Assembly: GCA_963805405.1 (NCBI GenBank)
Contig: CAWDUC010000020.1
Span: forward strand, 744,001-808,000
Direction of reading: 5' to 3'
Length of the DNA stretch: 64,000 bases
From: JAEUMG01 sp963805405
Lineage (GTDB): Bacteria; Pseudomonadota; Alphaproteobacteria; Rhizobiales; Aestuariivirgaceae
Within the stretch, counting starts at the first letter, position 1, and each line of letters begins with the position of its first letter. Below the pieces are notes generated by a model, which had not been told where the DNA came from, ran no database searches, and saw only the letters and a program-made list of their open reading frames with translations. Below, one piece after another: positions 1-10,141 of the stretch. A program made the position numbers and the translations under genes.

Positions 1-581
1 GCGATAGTCCGTAGATCGGCGCGACCAGAGATGCAGCCGTAGCCCAGATATGGCCGTGGAGTTCGTTCGGCAACCCGGCTTCGAAGAGGAAGTTCAGGCT
101 TTCGACGATTGCCGAGAGACCGGCGGCGAAGACGACCCCCACGATTATGGCAAGTAGGACGGCAAGACCAAGTCTCAGGTTGAAGAGCCACAAGGCGCCC
201 TGTTTCGCCCCCGGCCGGAGGAAATCCGGCAATCATCAAGATCGGAAGCACCCCTGCGAAGAGGAATATCCAGGAAATCCGGAGAGGTTGAGCCAGGTAG
301 GCGGACGCGCCCACGAGGGCGGCGGCGATAAGAGCGAGTACGAAATCCTTGCCCCAGCCGAGACCACGCCCAAGAGCGAAATAGTGGAACGCGCCGGCCG
401 CCATGAAGGCCGCGGCGCCAGCCAGATAAATGGGATTGTCGGTCCCGAAGCCGTCTGAGAAACGTCCGGCGACATCGAGGTTGGCATAGACGAAAAGCGC
501 TAGGGAGATGAGAACCGGGACGGGAAATCGGCCGACCGTCTGGGAAAGATCGGGAATCAGACGGGATAGGCGCTTCAACAT
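1..581 (-). CDS. DUF4153 integral membrane protein (partial, frameshifted)
   Basis: The start ATG is at 579-581 and the gene runs off the left edge, so the C-terminus is missing. The opening (MLKRLSRLIPDLSQ, then an RFPVPVL segment) and a series of hydrophobic helices match the DUF4153 family of inner-membrane proteins of unknown function. After about 120 codons the frame breaks near 217-222: dropping one base in the GGAGG run restores a continuation reading LRPGAKQGALWLFNLRL, followed by two more hydrophobic stretches. It lies 59 bases downstream of the squalene-synthase-like gene on the same strand and may end the secDF operon. The family call rests on recognised sequence pattern; no function is known. 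Confidence 0.65.
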   Translation of the reverse strand, partial: MLKRLSRLIPDLSQTVGRFPVPVLISLALFVYANLDVAGRFSDGFGTDNPIYLAGAAAFMAAGAFHYFALGRGLGWGKDFVLALIAAALVGASAYLAQPLRISWIFLFAGVLPILMIAGFPPAGGETGRLVALQPETWSCRPTCHNRGGRLRRRSLGNRRKPELPLRSRVAERTPRPYLGYGCISGRADLRTI

Positions 582-640
582 CCGGGTCTCCCCAATTTCA
601 TAACTATCCCATACAAGTGAATTATGTTCTAATTTGGGCT

Positions 641-1489
641 TTAAAACATATTTCTCTTCGCACTTAGGTAGAGTGTCGCTTGGCGGCGCAATTGCGATAC
701 CCCGGCTTCCTTCGTCACTGCGGAGGCTCCAAGCCTGCGTACGCGGCCGATGTAGAGCCCGGTCAAGCTCGCCGGAAGGAAGGCAGGCAGGGTTGCCCCA
801 AGGCCGCCCTCAGCGGCCACACGCGCGTCACGAAGCCGCTCGGCGGCATGGTCACATAATTCGGAGATCACCATTGCGCTTCGCCGGTCGTCGCGTGCCG
901 AAAGCCAGTGAGCCGGAGTCAGTCCGTGCTTCGCCAGCAAATCCTTCGGGACGTAGCATTGGCCGCGTGCGCGCTGAACCGGCAATGAACGCAGCAATCC
1001 GGCCAGCCCATAGGCGACACCGGCGAGCCCTGCGGCTTCTGCGAGTGGCCTCGCCTGACTCCCGCCAAGGATCATGGCGGCCAACTGAATAAGCGCCGAT
1101 GAGGTTTCACCGAGATAACCCTCGAGATCGCCCATTGTCGGCATCGGGTCGTCATAGAGATCGAACTGTCGCGCTTCGATCAACGCCAGAAATGGCTGCT
1201 GCGGCAATGCAGCCTCTTTGATTGCCGCAGCGAGGGCCTGCGCGACGGGATGCTCAGCCTGTATTCCCGCATAAAGCGCAGCGATCGTGTCGCGCCACCA
1301 CGCCAATCTGATCTCGCCGAGCTTGGGATCGCTCACAACCTCGCGGATACGCGCAACCTCGATGTTGAAGGCATAGAGCGCCATGAGATGCGGCTGGACG
1401 GCCTCGGGAGCGAAGAGTGCAGAGAGAAAACGGTCTTTATCCGCCTGCCGCACCAGCTCGAGGCAATGGGTGCGCGCACCTTCGGTCAT
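641..1489 (-). CDS. Squalene/phytoene synthase-family protein, NDUFAF6-like
   Basis: This 282-residue protein has the all-alpha isoprenoid-synthase fold signature (LMALYAFNIEVARIREVV, then IRLAWWRD and a DDPMPT segment). It lacks convincing copies of the two DXXXD motifs of true squalene or phytoene synthases, as expected for the NDUFAF6 (C8orf38) subgroup. In mitochondria that subgroup assists complex I assembly rather than making squalene. The start codon overlaps the Mth938 stop (ATGA at 1486-1489), so the two are translationally coupled. The adjacent Mth938 gene is the homologue of NDUFAF3, another complex I assembly factor, which supports an assembly role over isoprenoid synthesis. The biochemical role in bacteria is inference. 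Confidence 0.8.
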   Translation of the reverse strand: MTEGARTHCLELVRQADKDRFLSALFAPEAVQPHLMALYAFNIEVARIREVVSDPKLGEIRLAWWRDTIAALYAGIQAEHPVAQALAAAIKEAALPQQPFLALIEARQFDLYDDPMPTMGDLEGYLGETSSALIQLAAMILGGSQARPLAEAAGLAGVAYGLAGLLRSLPVQRARGQCYVPKDLLAKHGLTPAHWLSARDDRRSAMVISELCDHAAERLRDARVAAEGGLGATLPAFLPASLTGLYIGRVRRLGASAVTKEAGVSQLRRQATLYLSAKRNMF

Positions 1490-1863
1490 CTCGCGTGATC
1501 GACGGCGATCAGGCCGGCGGCCACGCGGCGCGCCTCGGCCAAGAGAATGTTATAGGTGCTGATGGCCGTGCCAGTACTCATGACCTCGACACTTCGACAT
1601 ATCTCGGCAAGCTGCGCCCTGATCTCTTTCGAAGGAAAATTAGTCGCGCGCCCGCTGCCCAGGATGAAAATATCGATCGGCTCGGAGCTTTCGCGAAGCG
1701 CCCTCAGATCGTCCGGCTCAATCGCGGCAACATCGGCCGGACGCCATTCGCTGATGCCCTCGGCAGTCGCCAGGATCGAGCCGCGATGCGACATGTCTGC
1801 AAAGAGGAAGCCGCCATTTCCGTAGCCGTCGATCAGTGCGCGGCCAGGAAAGTATGCGCTCAA
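1486..1863 (-). CDS. Mth938-like domain protein (NDUFAF3 homologue)
   Basis: A 125-residue protein of the Mth938/DUF498 family, with the typical core IDGYGNGGFLFADMSHRGS near the N-terminus and the FILGSGRATNFPS segment in the middle. I place the start at a TTG (1861-1863) whose bases overlap the secF stop TGA (1860-1862), with a GAGAAGG-type ribosome site just upstream. A longer in-frame start exists but would read through secF and adds residues foreign to the family. The mitochondrial homologue NDUFAF3 is a complex I assembly factor, and conserved placement behind yajC-secD-secF is typical of alphaproteobacteria. A role in membrane-complex assembly is inference. Confidence 0.85.
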   Translation of the reverse strand: MSAYFPGRALIDGYGNGGFLFADMSHRGSILATAEGISEWRPADVAAIEPDDLRALRESSEPIDIFILGSGRATNFPSKEIRAQLAEICRSVEVMSTGTAISTYNILLAEARRVAAGLIAVDHAR

Positions 1864-2798
1864 GGACGCGCCTTCTCGACGGCCTTCGCCCTGGCTCCAC
1901 CAAGCGAGTCGCGGTTGGTGCCGAGCAGAATGAGAATCGGCGAGGCGATAAAGATCGAGGAATAGGTGCCGATTAAGACACCCCACAGCATGCAAAAACT
2001 AAAACCGCGCAGAACTTCACCGCCAAAGATGTAGAGCGACAAGAGCGCCAGCAAAGCGGTGACCGAGGTCAGCAACGTTCGCGGCAAAACGGAGTTGATG
2101 GAAAAATCGATCAAATCCGCGAGCGGCATCTGCTTGTATTTGCGCATGAACTCGCGAATACGATCGAAAACGACGACAGTATCGTTAAGCGAATAGCCGA
2201 CAATGGTGAGAATGGCGGCGATGATCGTCAGATTGAAGTCAAGCCCCAATAGCGCAAACAGGCCAATCGTAAGCAACACGTCGTGCAACAGCGAAACGAC
2301 GGCCCCGACCGCAAATTGCCACTCAAACCGAAACCAGATGTATATGACGATGGCAAGGATCGCAGTGACGACGGCGATGGTTCCCTGCTCAGTCAATTCG
2401 CCAGAGACTTTTGGTCCGAGGCTTTCGATGCTCAGATACTCGACAGAGGTTCCGAGCGCATCCTTCACCTTGGCGGTAACGGCGTTCTGTGCCTCCTCGC
2501 CCTCCTGAGCCTCGATCCTGATCGAGACGTCGGTCGGTTCTCCGAAGCCTTGGATTTCAACTTCACCCAATCCGAGGCCATTCATCTTCGTGCGCAGATC
2601 GTCGAGATTCACGGCCTGCGGAAAGCGCACGACGAAATTCGTCCCACCCTTGAAGTCGACCCCGTAATTCAGGCCAAACACTGCGAAGAGCAGGATCGAG
2701 GCGGCGCAAAGCATTCCCGAGATGAAGAAACCGAAGCGGCTCGCCCGCATGAACGGGATTTTGGTATCGTCGGGGATCAGTCGGATTGGTTTGAACAT
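1860..2798 (-). CDS. secF: Protein translocase subunit SecF
   Basis: A complete 312-residue SecF, the partner of SecD in the inner-membrane complex that uses proton motive force to help proteins clear the SecYEG channel. The N-terminal helix is followed by the family motif GVDFKGGTN, a small periplasmic domain, and a C-terminal block of five helices containing LTIVGYSLNDTVVVFDRIRE, a SecF hallmark. It starts 12 bases after the secD stop. Length and motifs are normal for the family and the frame is intact, unlike secD. Confidence 0.97.
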   Translation of the reverse strand: MFKPIRLIPDDTKIPFMRASRFGFFISGMLCAASILLFAVFGLNYGVDFKGGTNFVVRFPQAVNLDDLRTKMNGLGLGEVEIQGFGEPTDVSIRIEAQEGEEAQNAVTAKVKDALGTSVEYLSIESLGPKVSGELTEQGTIAVVTAILAIVIYIWFRFEWQFAVGAVVSLLHDVLLTIGLFALLGLDFNLTIIAAILTIVGYSLNDTVVVFDRIREFMRKYKQMPLADLIDFSINSVLPRTLLTSVTALLALLSLYIFGGEVLRGFSFCMLWGVLIGTYSSIFIASPILILLGTNRDSLGGARAKAVEKARP

Positions 2799-2810
2799 GA
2801 TTTTGAACCG

Positions 2811-4413
2811 CTAGAGCGGGATTTCCTTCGGCCGGGATTGACGGACCCAGAAGGCCACAATCAATCGCGTCAGCGTGAACGCCGTAAACATGGTGGTGAG
2901 AATACCAATCGCGTGGGTGACGGCGAAGCCGCGTACCGGCCCTGATCCGACACCGAAGAGGACGACGGCAGCGATGAACGAAGTAATGTTCGAAATCGAG
3001 GATTGTTGCGAGCGCAAACTTAAATCCTGATTCGATCGAATTCAACGCCGTTCTGCCATTGCGCCATTCCTCGCGGATACGCTCGTAAATCAGCACGTTC
3101 GAATCGACCGCAACACCCATCGTCAGAACGATACCGGCGATACCCGGCAAGGTCAGCGTGAAGCCCGCTACGGACATGATCGCGATCAGCATGAGGAGGT
3201 TCGCAAGCAAGGCTATATTCGCGAAGATGCCGAATATTCCGTAGGCGAAGATCATGAAGACCAGAACCAGCACCAAACCGATCAGGGCTGCAATGAAACC
3301 GGCGCGTATCGAGTCGGCGCCAAGCGAGGGGCCGACGGTTCGCTGTTCGACCGCAACAAGCTTGGCCGGCAGGGCACCCGATCTCAGCACAATGGCGAGG
3401 TTCGTGGTTTCCTCAACGGTGAAGTTGCCGGAGATCTGACCCGATCCGCCAAGGATAGGCTCGTTGATACGCGGGGCGCTCTGCACCACGCCGTCGAGGA
3501 GAATGGCGAAGGGCTTGCCGACATTGTCGGCCGTCAACTTTCCGAAGCGCAGCGCGCCACGCTGGTTGAATTTGAAACTGACGATCGGTTGGTTGTTTTG
3601 GCTGAAGGCCGGCTGAGCGTCGGAGAGATCGGCGCCGTCGACCGTCGCCGCGCTTGAAGTCTGAACCCACATGATCTGCTTGGGATCTTCCTTCATCGGG
3701 TAGGCGCTGCAGTCTGGCGGCGGCTGTTGATCAGCTGTCGTCGGCTGTGCCTCGCAGACAAGCTGAAAGGTGAGCTTAGCGGTCTGGCCGAGCAATTTCA
3801 CAACCTCGTCGGGATTGCCGATACCCGGCATCTGCACAACGATGCGGTCTCTTCCCTGCTGCTGGATTGTCGGCTCGGTCACACCAGACGAATTGATGCG
3901 GTTCTCGATGATGCGCAGTGATTGTTTGATCGCGCGTCCAATCTTCGCATCGAGGCCGATCTGCGAAATCGTGAAGGTGAATTGCTGGCCATTGCGATCG
4001 AGATCGAAAAGATTGGCGCTCGCGCCGGAGCCAAGAAACCCGGTCTCGACGGGTTGCCGCAGATTGCGCAGAATCCCTTCGGCCTTTTCTCCATCCTCGG
4101 GCTTGGTGATCTGCACGATTGCGCCGTCGGCGGTGCGATTGAGCCGAAATGCAATGCGCCCTTCGCGCAGCGATGTTCTGATATCAGCGAGTTGCTGTGT
4201 CAGAAGCGAATTGATGAAATCCTTGCGGTCCACCTCGAGGAGCACGTTCGAGCCACCCTGGAGGTCGAGACCGAGGGTCATCGGCCGAGCGATGGTGTAC
4301 TCGCTGATTTTTTTCTGCAGATCGGGCGACAAGACATTCGGCAACGCCAGCAGCGCCGACAAAACGACGGTCGCGAGAATGGCGAAGACTTTCCAGCGGG
4401 AGAAGTGAAGCAT
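2811..4413 (-). CDS. secD: Protein translocase subunit SecD (single-base frameshift)
   Basis: SecD of 533 residues once one extra A in the AAA run at 2993-2995 is removed. The N-terminal helix, the LGLDLQGGSNVLLEVD motif, the periplasmic P1 domain, the GVVQSAPRI segment and the membrane domain with VAVDSNVLIYERIREE are all present. The break falls in the conserved FALATILDSNIT segment: one frame ends at ATILD and the other resumes with SNITSFIAAVVLFGVGSG. Without correction the protein would lose its last two or three helices and fuse into secF out of frame. SecD is required for good growth in most bacteria, so a sequence error is likelier than a true mutation. Confidence 0.93.
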
Positions 4414-4418
4414 AGAGG

Positions 4419-4757
4419 CTACTTGCTCGCCTCATCCTTGACCGGTTCGCCCTTGGCCCGAACGTCGCTGATCGCCGACCTTACCACTTTCACTTTCACA
4501 TTCTCGGCGATCTCGATCTGAAGCTCCTTGTCATCGGTAACCTTCGTCACGCGCCCGATGAGGCCGCCATTCGTCACGACCGTATCGCCGCGCTGAACCT
4601 TCGACACCAGTTCCTGGTGTTCCTTGACCTTGCGTTGCTGCGGGCGGATCAGGAGGAAATAAAAGATAACCATGATCATCACCAGAGGCAGAATCATGGA
4701 TAGGAAATCGCCTGTACCGGGCGCCGCGGTCTGGGCGAAGGCTGGCGTCACGAACAT
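4419..4757 (-). CDS. yajC: Preprotein translocase subunit YajC
   Basis: A 112-residue single-pass membrane protein. After a short periplasmic N-terminus comes a hydrophobic helix ending in the diagnostic FYFLLIRPQQRK, then the cytoplasmic beta-domain containing GDTVVTNGGLIGRV. YajC associates with SecDF. It is the first gene of the minus-strand operon, with secD starting five bases after its stop. The 122-base gap to the divergent DUF815 gene should hold both promoters. Confidence 0.97.
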   Translation of the reverse strand: MFVTPAFAQTAAPGTGDFLSMILPLVMIMVIFYFLLIRPQQRKVKEHQELVSKVQRGDTVVTNGGLIGRVTKVTDDKELQIEIAENVKVKVVRSAISDVRAKGEPVKDEASK

Positions 4758-4879
4758 GGGTGGGAATCTCCTGGAGGTCGCCGATTTGGCTGGAGGGTAT
4801 ATAGCGGGCAGTCAGGCCATTGCAACCGGCAAACCCTTGCCTCAGCCAGGGCGAAGCCCTATGGACCGCGCCTGTGTCA

Positions 4880-5747
4880 ATGTCCTCAGACCCAGAAATA
4901 ATTTCCCGTCTGGAGCTTATCGCGGCGGCCCTCGATCGACTGGCGCCTGCTTTAGCGCCAGTGGTCGATCCGGCCTCCGAAAGTGCTTTCATCTGGCATG
5001 CCGGGGAGGCGCGCCTTGATCCGGTTGCTCGCGTCAACCGGGTTGATATCGGCCTTCTCAAGGGGATCGATCTCACCCGCGACATCCTGATCGAAAATAC
5101 GGAGCGGTTTGCGCAGGGGCTGCCGGCCAACAACGCGCTGCTATGGGGTGCGCGCGGCATGGGCAAGAGTTCGCTCGTCAAGGCGGCGCACCATCTGATC
5201 AATGAACGCCATGGCGGCAAGCTCAAGCTTGTCGAAATACATCGCGAGGATATCGAGGGCCTTCCGCGCCTGATGGCTCTAATCCGCAAGCATCCCAAAT
5301 TCCGCTTCATCGTCTTCTGCGACGATCTTTCCTTCGATGCGGAGGATACCTCCTACAAGTCTCTCAAGGCGGCGCTCGAAGGCGGAATCGAGGGCCGTCC
5401 CGACAATATGATTTTCTACGCGACCTCCAATCGCCGGCATCTGCTGCCGCGCGACATGATCGAGAATGAGCGCTCGACTGCCATCAATCCTTCGGAGGCA
5501 GTGCAGGAGAAAGTATCGCTCTCCGACCGCTTTGGCTTGTGGCTCGGGTTCCATCATTGCTCGCAGGACGACTATCTCGCAATGATCGAGGCCTATAGTC
5601 GGCACTTCGATCTTCCTATCGGTGCAGCCGAACTCCGTGCAGGGCGCGATCGAGTGGGCGGCAACGCGCGGGTCGCGTTCGGGCCGGGTCGCCTGGCAGT
5701 TCATCCAGGACCAGGCCGGTCGGTTGGGGATCAGACTGTCGAGCTAG
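4880..5747 (+). CDS. DUF815 AAA-type ATPase (single-base frameshift)
   Basis: A DUF815-family P-loop ATPase, 288 residues after repair. Walker A is GARGMGKSSLVKA near residue 92, Walker B is FIVFCDDLSF, and an ATSNRRHLLPR segment follows in the sensor region, all typical of the family. I start at the ATG at 4880 (MSSDPEIISRLELI); upstream in-frame codons are not conserved in character. The frame breaks near 5638-5645. Removing one G from the GGG there restores AIEWAATRGSRSGRVAWQ, the usual C-terminus, ending at TAG 5745-5747. The molecular role of DUF815 is not established. It is transcribed divergently from yajC. Confidence 0.85.
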
Positions 5748-5843
5748 CGCCCCCGTTCCAGTCGCATAAACTTCTGGTTGACCCGACCCCATCCTGTCAC
5801 GCAAAATTTCAGAACAAAAAAGCCGTAGCGGGGGCAATGGGCG

Positions 5844-8800
5844 ATGGGGGAAGAGCCAGGCGGCGCATCCAGGCGTTGGTCGGATGCTAACTGCTTTTTG
5901 CGCAGTGGCGTTCTTTTCGTACCCACGATATTTGCACTTTTGGCGTCAGCGCTGTCGTTCGGCCCATTGCCGGCTCTGGCGGATACCCAGCAGCCCGACG
6001 CTTCAGTCAACATTCCTCTCTTTTTCAGCCTCAACCCGGAGAATGGCCAGGTAAAGCTCGGCATCTATGTGGGGATCAACGGCGGCGACCCTAAGCCCTA
6101 CGTGTTCGACACCGGGTCCCCGGTCTTCAATGCTCTCTACAATCCGGAGTGGTGGCCCGGCTATCCGCCGCAGCCAAACAGCAATTTGCCTCCTGAACTC
6201 GACGGTTTTGTCGACAGGAGGCGATAAGATGAACAATGCCCAGTTCTGCCTGGGTGGGAGTTCGCTCCAGCCTGACAATTTTTACTGTCGTGGATATACC
6301 GGCAATCTCGTCCATGTGCCGTCGCTCAGTTTCTACGCAAGCGCGGATCCGACATCTTCGCCGGTCACGCTAAGCGTCGATCCGGGCAATCCCGGCTATG
6401 TCGTGAATGCAGCCTGGAACTATGGACCCGGCGAGACCCAAAACCCCAACCAACTCGGCCCACCCGACTATCCGCCCTTCACAGAGCCCGTGGTCGATAC
6501 GTTCCATGTGGACGGGGAACTCAAGGGGTTCTTCGGTACTTTCGGCGCCGGCAACTTCACGGTCGATGTCCCACTCGTGGTCAGTCCGGACGATGGTCAC
6601 CGCACGCAGAGCGGATACTACGCTGGTGGAGTACTCGGCCAGACCACAGTTTTAGGAGCGAGGGCTCAAGGCTATGTGGTTGCGGCGAACGGCCAGCAAA
6701 ATCCATTCTCTTCCATAAACCCGCCCCAGCAACCGGACGGCATAATGGTGGAGATCGCAGGCCAGACCACGCCGATTACCTCTTGCAGTCCCTGTGTGAC
6801 GGTTGGTCTATCCGCCGAACTGCTCGGCCAGTTCTGGGCCGCGACGCCGACAATTGGTGGCAATGACGGGGTGGTTCCCTGGGCGCAGGCGGGCCAGCCC
6901 TTCCAAAATCCATACGGTGACGGCACGGGAAACAATGCATCGGTGGAGCGCGGAACCATCTTCCAGACGACGCTGACACCCGCCGACGGAACAACGCCCG
7001 CCATTGCTGAGACGCTTCCGGCTTTGCTGGATACCGGCACGCCCGACCTGTCGCTGCAAACAAACGCTTCTCCCGAACAAATTGCGCAGGTGTCGAGCAA
7101 CGGGACGGAAGTGAACACAGGTGTCGTTTTACAAGTATCCGGCGTGGATCCCACAAGCGGGGACCCAATTCAGGGCCTGCCGCCGAGCCAGTTGACACTG
7201 ACCAATAATACGCCTCCCGAGCCCAATTCGTATGATGCAGGTCTTTCAACGTCGACAAACACGATTGGTCTCCCTTTCTTCCTGCAGAACTCGGTGATGT
7301 TCGACCTGACCAATCAGGTCGTTGGTTATACGCCCTTCTTCGTCACCAACGCGCCACTCATGACGACGGCCAATGGTCCACTCATCGTTGACGACGACAA
7401 TGTATGGCTGGGCCTCGCCGGCGTCGTCTCGGGCGCTGGTGGTGTCACGATCGATGAAGGCGGAGCGGTACAGTTCAGCGCAACCAACACCTACACCGGC
7501 CTGACAGAGGTCCGCGAAGATGCAAGCCTCTACTTGGCAGGCATTGGAGGCATTGCCGCCTCATCCGGGGTTTTGAACGACGGCGTCTTCGATATCTCGC
7601 GCGCGTGGCAACCGATTAGCATTCAGACTCTAGCGGGTTCCGGCGAGACGAACCTGGGCGGGCAAAATCTCATCCTGACCAATGCGGCCGGTATATTCTC
7701 CGGCGTCATTACCGATGACGGTGTAATTGCCGGTACAACTGGCGGCAGTCTCACTCTTGCGGGCGGATTCCTTACTTTGGCGGGAGACAACACGTACACG
7801 GGGCCGACCCGTGTCGAGCGAGGGAACTCTTATCGTCAACGGCGGGATCAAATCCGACGTCTCCGTCGATCCTGCCGGCGCACTTGCCGGAACAGGATTG
7901 GTTGGGTCGATCGATGTGGAAGGGTTATTGTCTCCGGGCGCCACGACGGCATTCGGAAACGGAATTGGTACGATGAGCGTCGACGGCGAAGCCTCATTGG
8001 CCAATGCCATCTATCTTGTCGAAGCCAATGCGGCAGGCGCGTCCGATCGGTTGGTGATTAAAGAGGACGTCGCTCTCAGCGCTTCAATCCTCGGCGTCCT
8101 GGTCGCCGGCGGCGACTATGCGCCAGCGACTTCCTATCTCGTTATCGAGAAGTCGTCATCCGGTGCAATCGCCGGCAGCTTCAATCAGGTGGTTTCGAAC
8201 AGCATCTTCGTCTCGCCAAGCATCGTCTATGACGGCGGAACAGGCAATGACGCAGTATTGACGCTCGATGCGGTGCCTTACGAAACCTTCGCCGAGACCC
8301 GCAATCAGCGCGCTGTGGCAAATGCACTGGATGCCGCGCCCTTCGGCCCCCTCGCCGCATCCATCTTTTATCTGGATAAAGCCACCGCGCAGGAGGCGTT
8401 CACAGCGCTAGCCGGGGAAGTCCATCCCACGACGCTCGGCATTCTCGCCGAGGACAGCGGCTATTTGCGCCAAGCGCTGCTCGGACGCGCTGTGCAGGCG
8501 CAATATCAGGGGCTGGGAAGCGAGATCGCAATCAGCCCCTCTGGTGGAATTGAAAGTCCCGAAGGTCCCTCTGCAAGCGAAGTCGGCGTCTGGGGGCAAG
8601 CATTTGGTTCGTGGGCAACCTATGACGGCAACGGCAACGCCTCCGGCGGCACGCGTGACTTAGGCGGCCTGGTAACAGGGCTCGATGTCGGTTTCGATGG
8701 GAACTGGCGGATCGGCGCCGCGGCAGCTTCCAGCCAGTCATCAATCCAGCTTGATGCACATGCGGGTTCCGCCGACGTGGACACCTACTCGCTCGCCGTC

Positions 8801-9403
8801 TATGGCGGCGGCGATCTCGGTCCTGTCGCCTTGCGGGCGGGCGCTGCCTGGAGCTGGCATGATATCGACACGGCGCGCAGCGTCGCCTACCCGGGACTTT
8901 TCGAAAGAGAAAAGGCGTCTTATAACGGCGACACGGGCCAGATTTTCGGCGAACTGGCCTATCCGATACTTTCCGGCGACATGGCTATCGAGCCCTTCGC
9001 CGGTCTTGCCTATGTGCGCGTGAAGACTGATGGATTTAGGGAAGATGGCGGCATTGCCGCACTCATCGGCAAGAGTGCCGATGAGGATGTCGGCTTTTCC
9101 ACTCTGGGCTTGCGTTGGGCTGGGCGTGCGGCAGTTGGCGAGGCCGTCATCATGCCGCGCGCATCATTGGCATGGCAGCATAGTTTCGACGAGTTGACGC
9201 CGGAAACCGCAGTCGTATTCACCGACACGGATATCGGCTTCTCAGCGAGCGGCCTTCCGATTGTCCGCGACAGCGCCCTGATCGATGTCGGTCTCGCGTT
9301 TGAGGTCGCCGACGGTGTAGTATTTGGCGCTTCTTATGCGGGGCAGTTCGCCAACGACCTCCGGGACAACGCAGTGCAAGGGCGTATCAACTGGGCCTTC
9401 TAG
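5844..9403 (+). CDS. Autotransporter with pepsin-like aspartic protease passenger (two frameshifts)
   Basis: With two single-base insertions removed (extra T in TTTT 6206-6209; extra C at 7819) this is a 1185-residue type V autotransporter. The signal peptide ends near ALA at residues 44-46; an internal TTG at 5898 is an alternative start. The passenger carries two DTG sites, YVFDTGSP (Asp89, base 6108) and LLDTGTPD (Asp396, base 7030), then an IGLPFFLQ / MFDLTNQVVGYTPFF segment matching the end of pepsin-family proteases (a hydrophobic-G-x-x-F/L run followed by VFDxxNxxVG). Two passenger-associated repeats (TNTYTGLTEV and DNTYTGPTRV) precede a beta-barrel of roughly 280 residues ending in the classic terminal Phe (INWAF). 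Spacing between the two Asp is longer than in pepsin. Protease activity is predicted, not shown. Its 3' end overlaps the convergent GST gene by four bases. Confidence 0.85.
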
Positions 9404-10060
9404 CCCAGCGCCTTTTCATTGACGGCCCATTCCGCAGGACTGCGGCCGACCGGAACCATTACCCATTGCTTGTAGGGCGGCCGTGCCTGGAGCGCCGCAA
9501 ACCAACGATCGAGATTGGGTGTATCGGGACGTTTCCAGTCAAGTTTATCAAGACGCCATCTGAAGCAGCCAAGCACGATGTCGCCGATCGTCAAATGGTC
9601 ACCTGCGAAAAACGCCCTGCCCGCGAGTGCCTTGTCGGCGATCACGAGGGCTGAGTGAAGCTTAGCGTCAGCTTCGGCCATTGCCTTGTGGTCGGCCTTA
9701 TCGGCGGGCGTGCGCACCTGGTTGAAGAAAAGAACTGAAGCCCATGGCATCAGGGTCGTCTGCGTCCACTCCATCCACTGTTCAGCAGCGGCCAGTGCCT
9801 TGGGTTCCCCCGGAAGCAGGCTCCCTGCCCCGTAGCGAATAGCGAGATACCGAACGATGGCGTTCGATTCGAACATGACGACGTCGCCGTCCCGCAGGAC
9901 CGGGATCAAGCCGTTTGGATTCATCGCGCGATAGGCCGGCGTATCATTGCCCCCGAAATCTTCCGCCAACAGTTTCACGCGTGAACTCTTTCCCGAGTTC
10001 GGCAAGGGACCAGAGTACTTTCTGGACATTGATAGAGCTGCGGCGGCCATAAACGATCAT
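9400..10060 (-). CDS. Glutathione S-transferase family protein (frameshifted near N-terminus)
   Basis: After removing one base in the GGCGG stretch at 9963-9967 the protein is 219 residues. It opens with MIVYGRRSSINVQKVLWSLA, the thioredoxin-fold start typical of the GST theta-like group, with Ser in the catalytic position. It continues through DTPAYRAMNPNGLIPVL and FESNAIVRYLA, the glutathione-binding loop. The all-helical C-terminal domain contains FFAGDHLTIGDIVLGC, the usual N-capping box region. An in-frame ATG at 10050 gives a shorter apparent gene, but its first 30 residues are nonsense compared with the family. The substrate is unknown. Confidence 0.85.
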
Positions 10061-10085
10061 CACCGCAGCATCAAAGCGCTGCCGC

Positions 10086-10120
10086 CAAAAAGCAAGAGCC
10101 CGGCACGCATGGCCGGGCTC
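10086..10120 (-). terminator. Rho-independent terminator after LysM/LytM gene
   Basis: Nine-base perfect inverted arms GAGCCCGGC (10096-10104) and GCCGGGCTC (10112-10120) with a seven-base loop. On the minus strand they are followed by TTGCTTTTT (the A-run 10087-10091 on the plus strand). It lies just past the stop of the minus-strand lipoprotein gene at 10142. Confidence 0.8.
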
Positions 10121-10141
10121 CGCAATCGACTAGGTGTCAGA

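Noticed and set aside
641..1489. Squalene or phytoene synthase in a carotenoid or hopanoid pathway
   Set aside because: No convincing DXXXD motifs and no isoprenoid genes nearby; operon context fits the NDUFAF6-like subgroup.
2563..4413. A 616-codon SecD-like frame reading into secF
   Set aside because: After the FALATILD motif the sequence is nonsense; it results from the single-base frameshift and the true C-terminus is in another frame.
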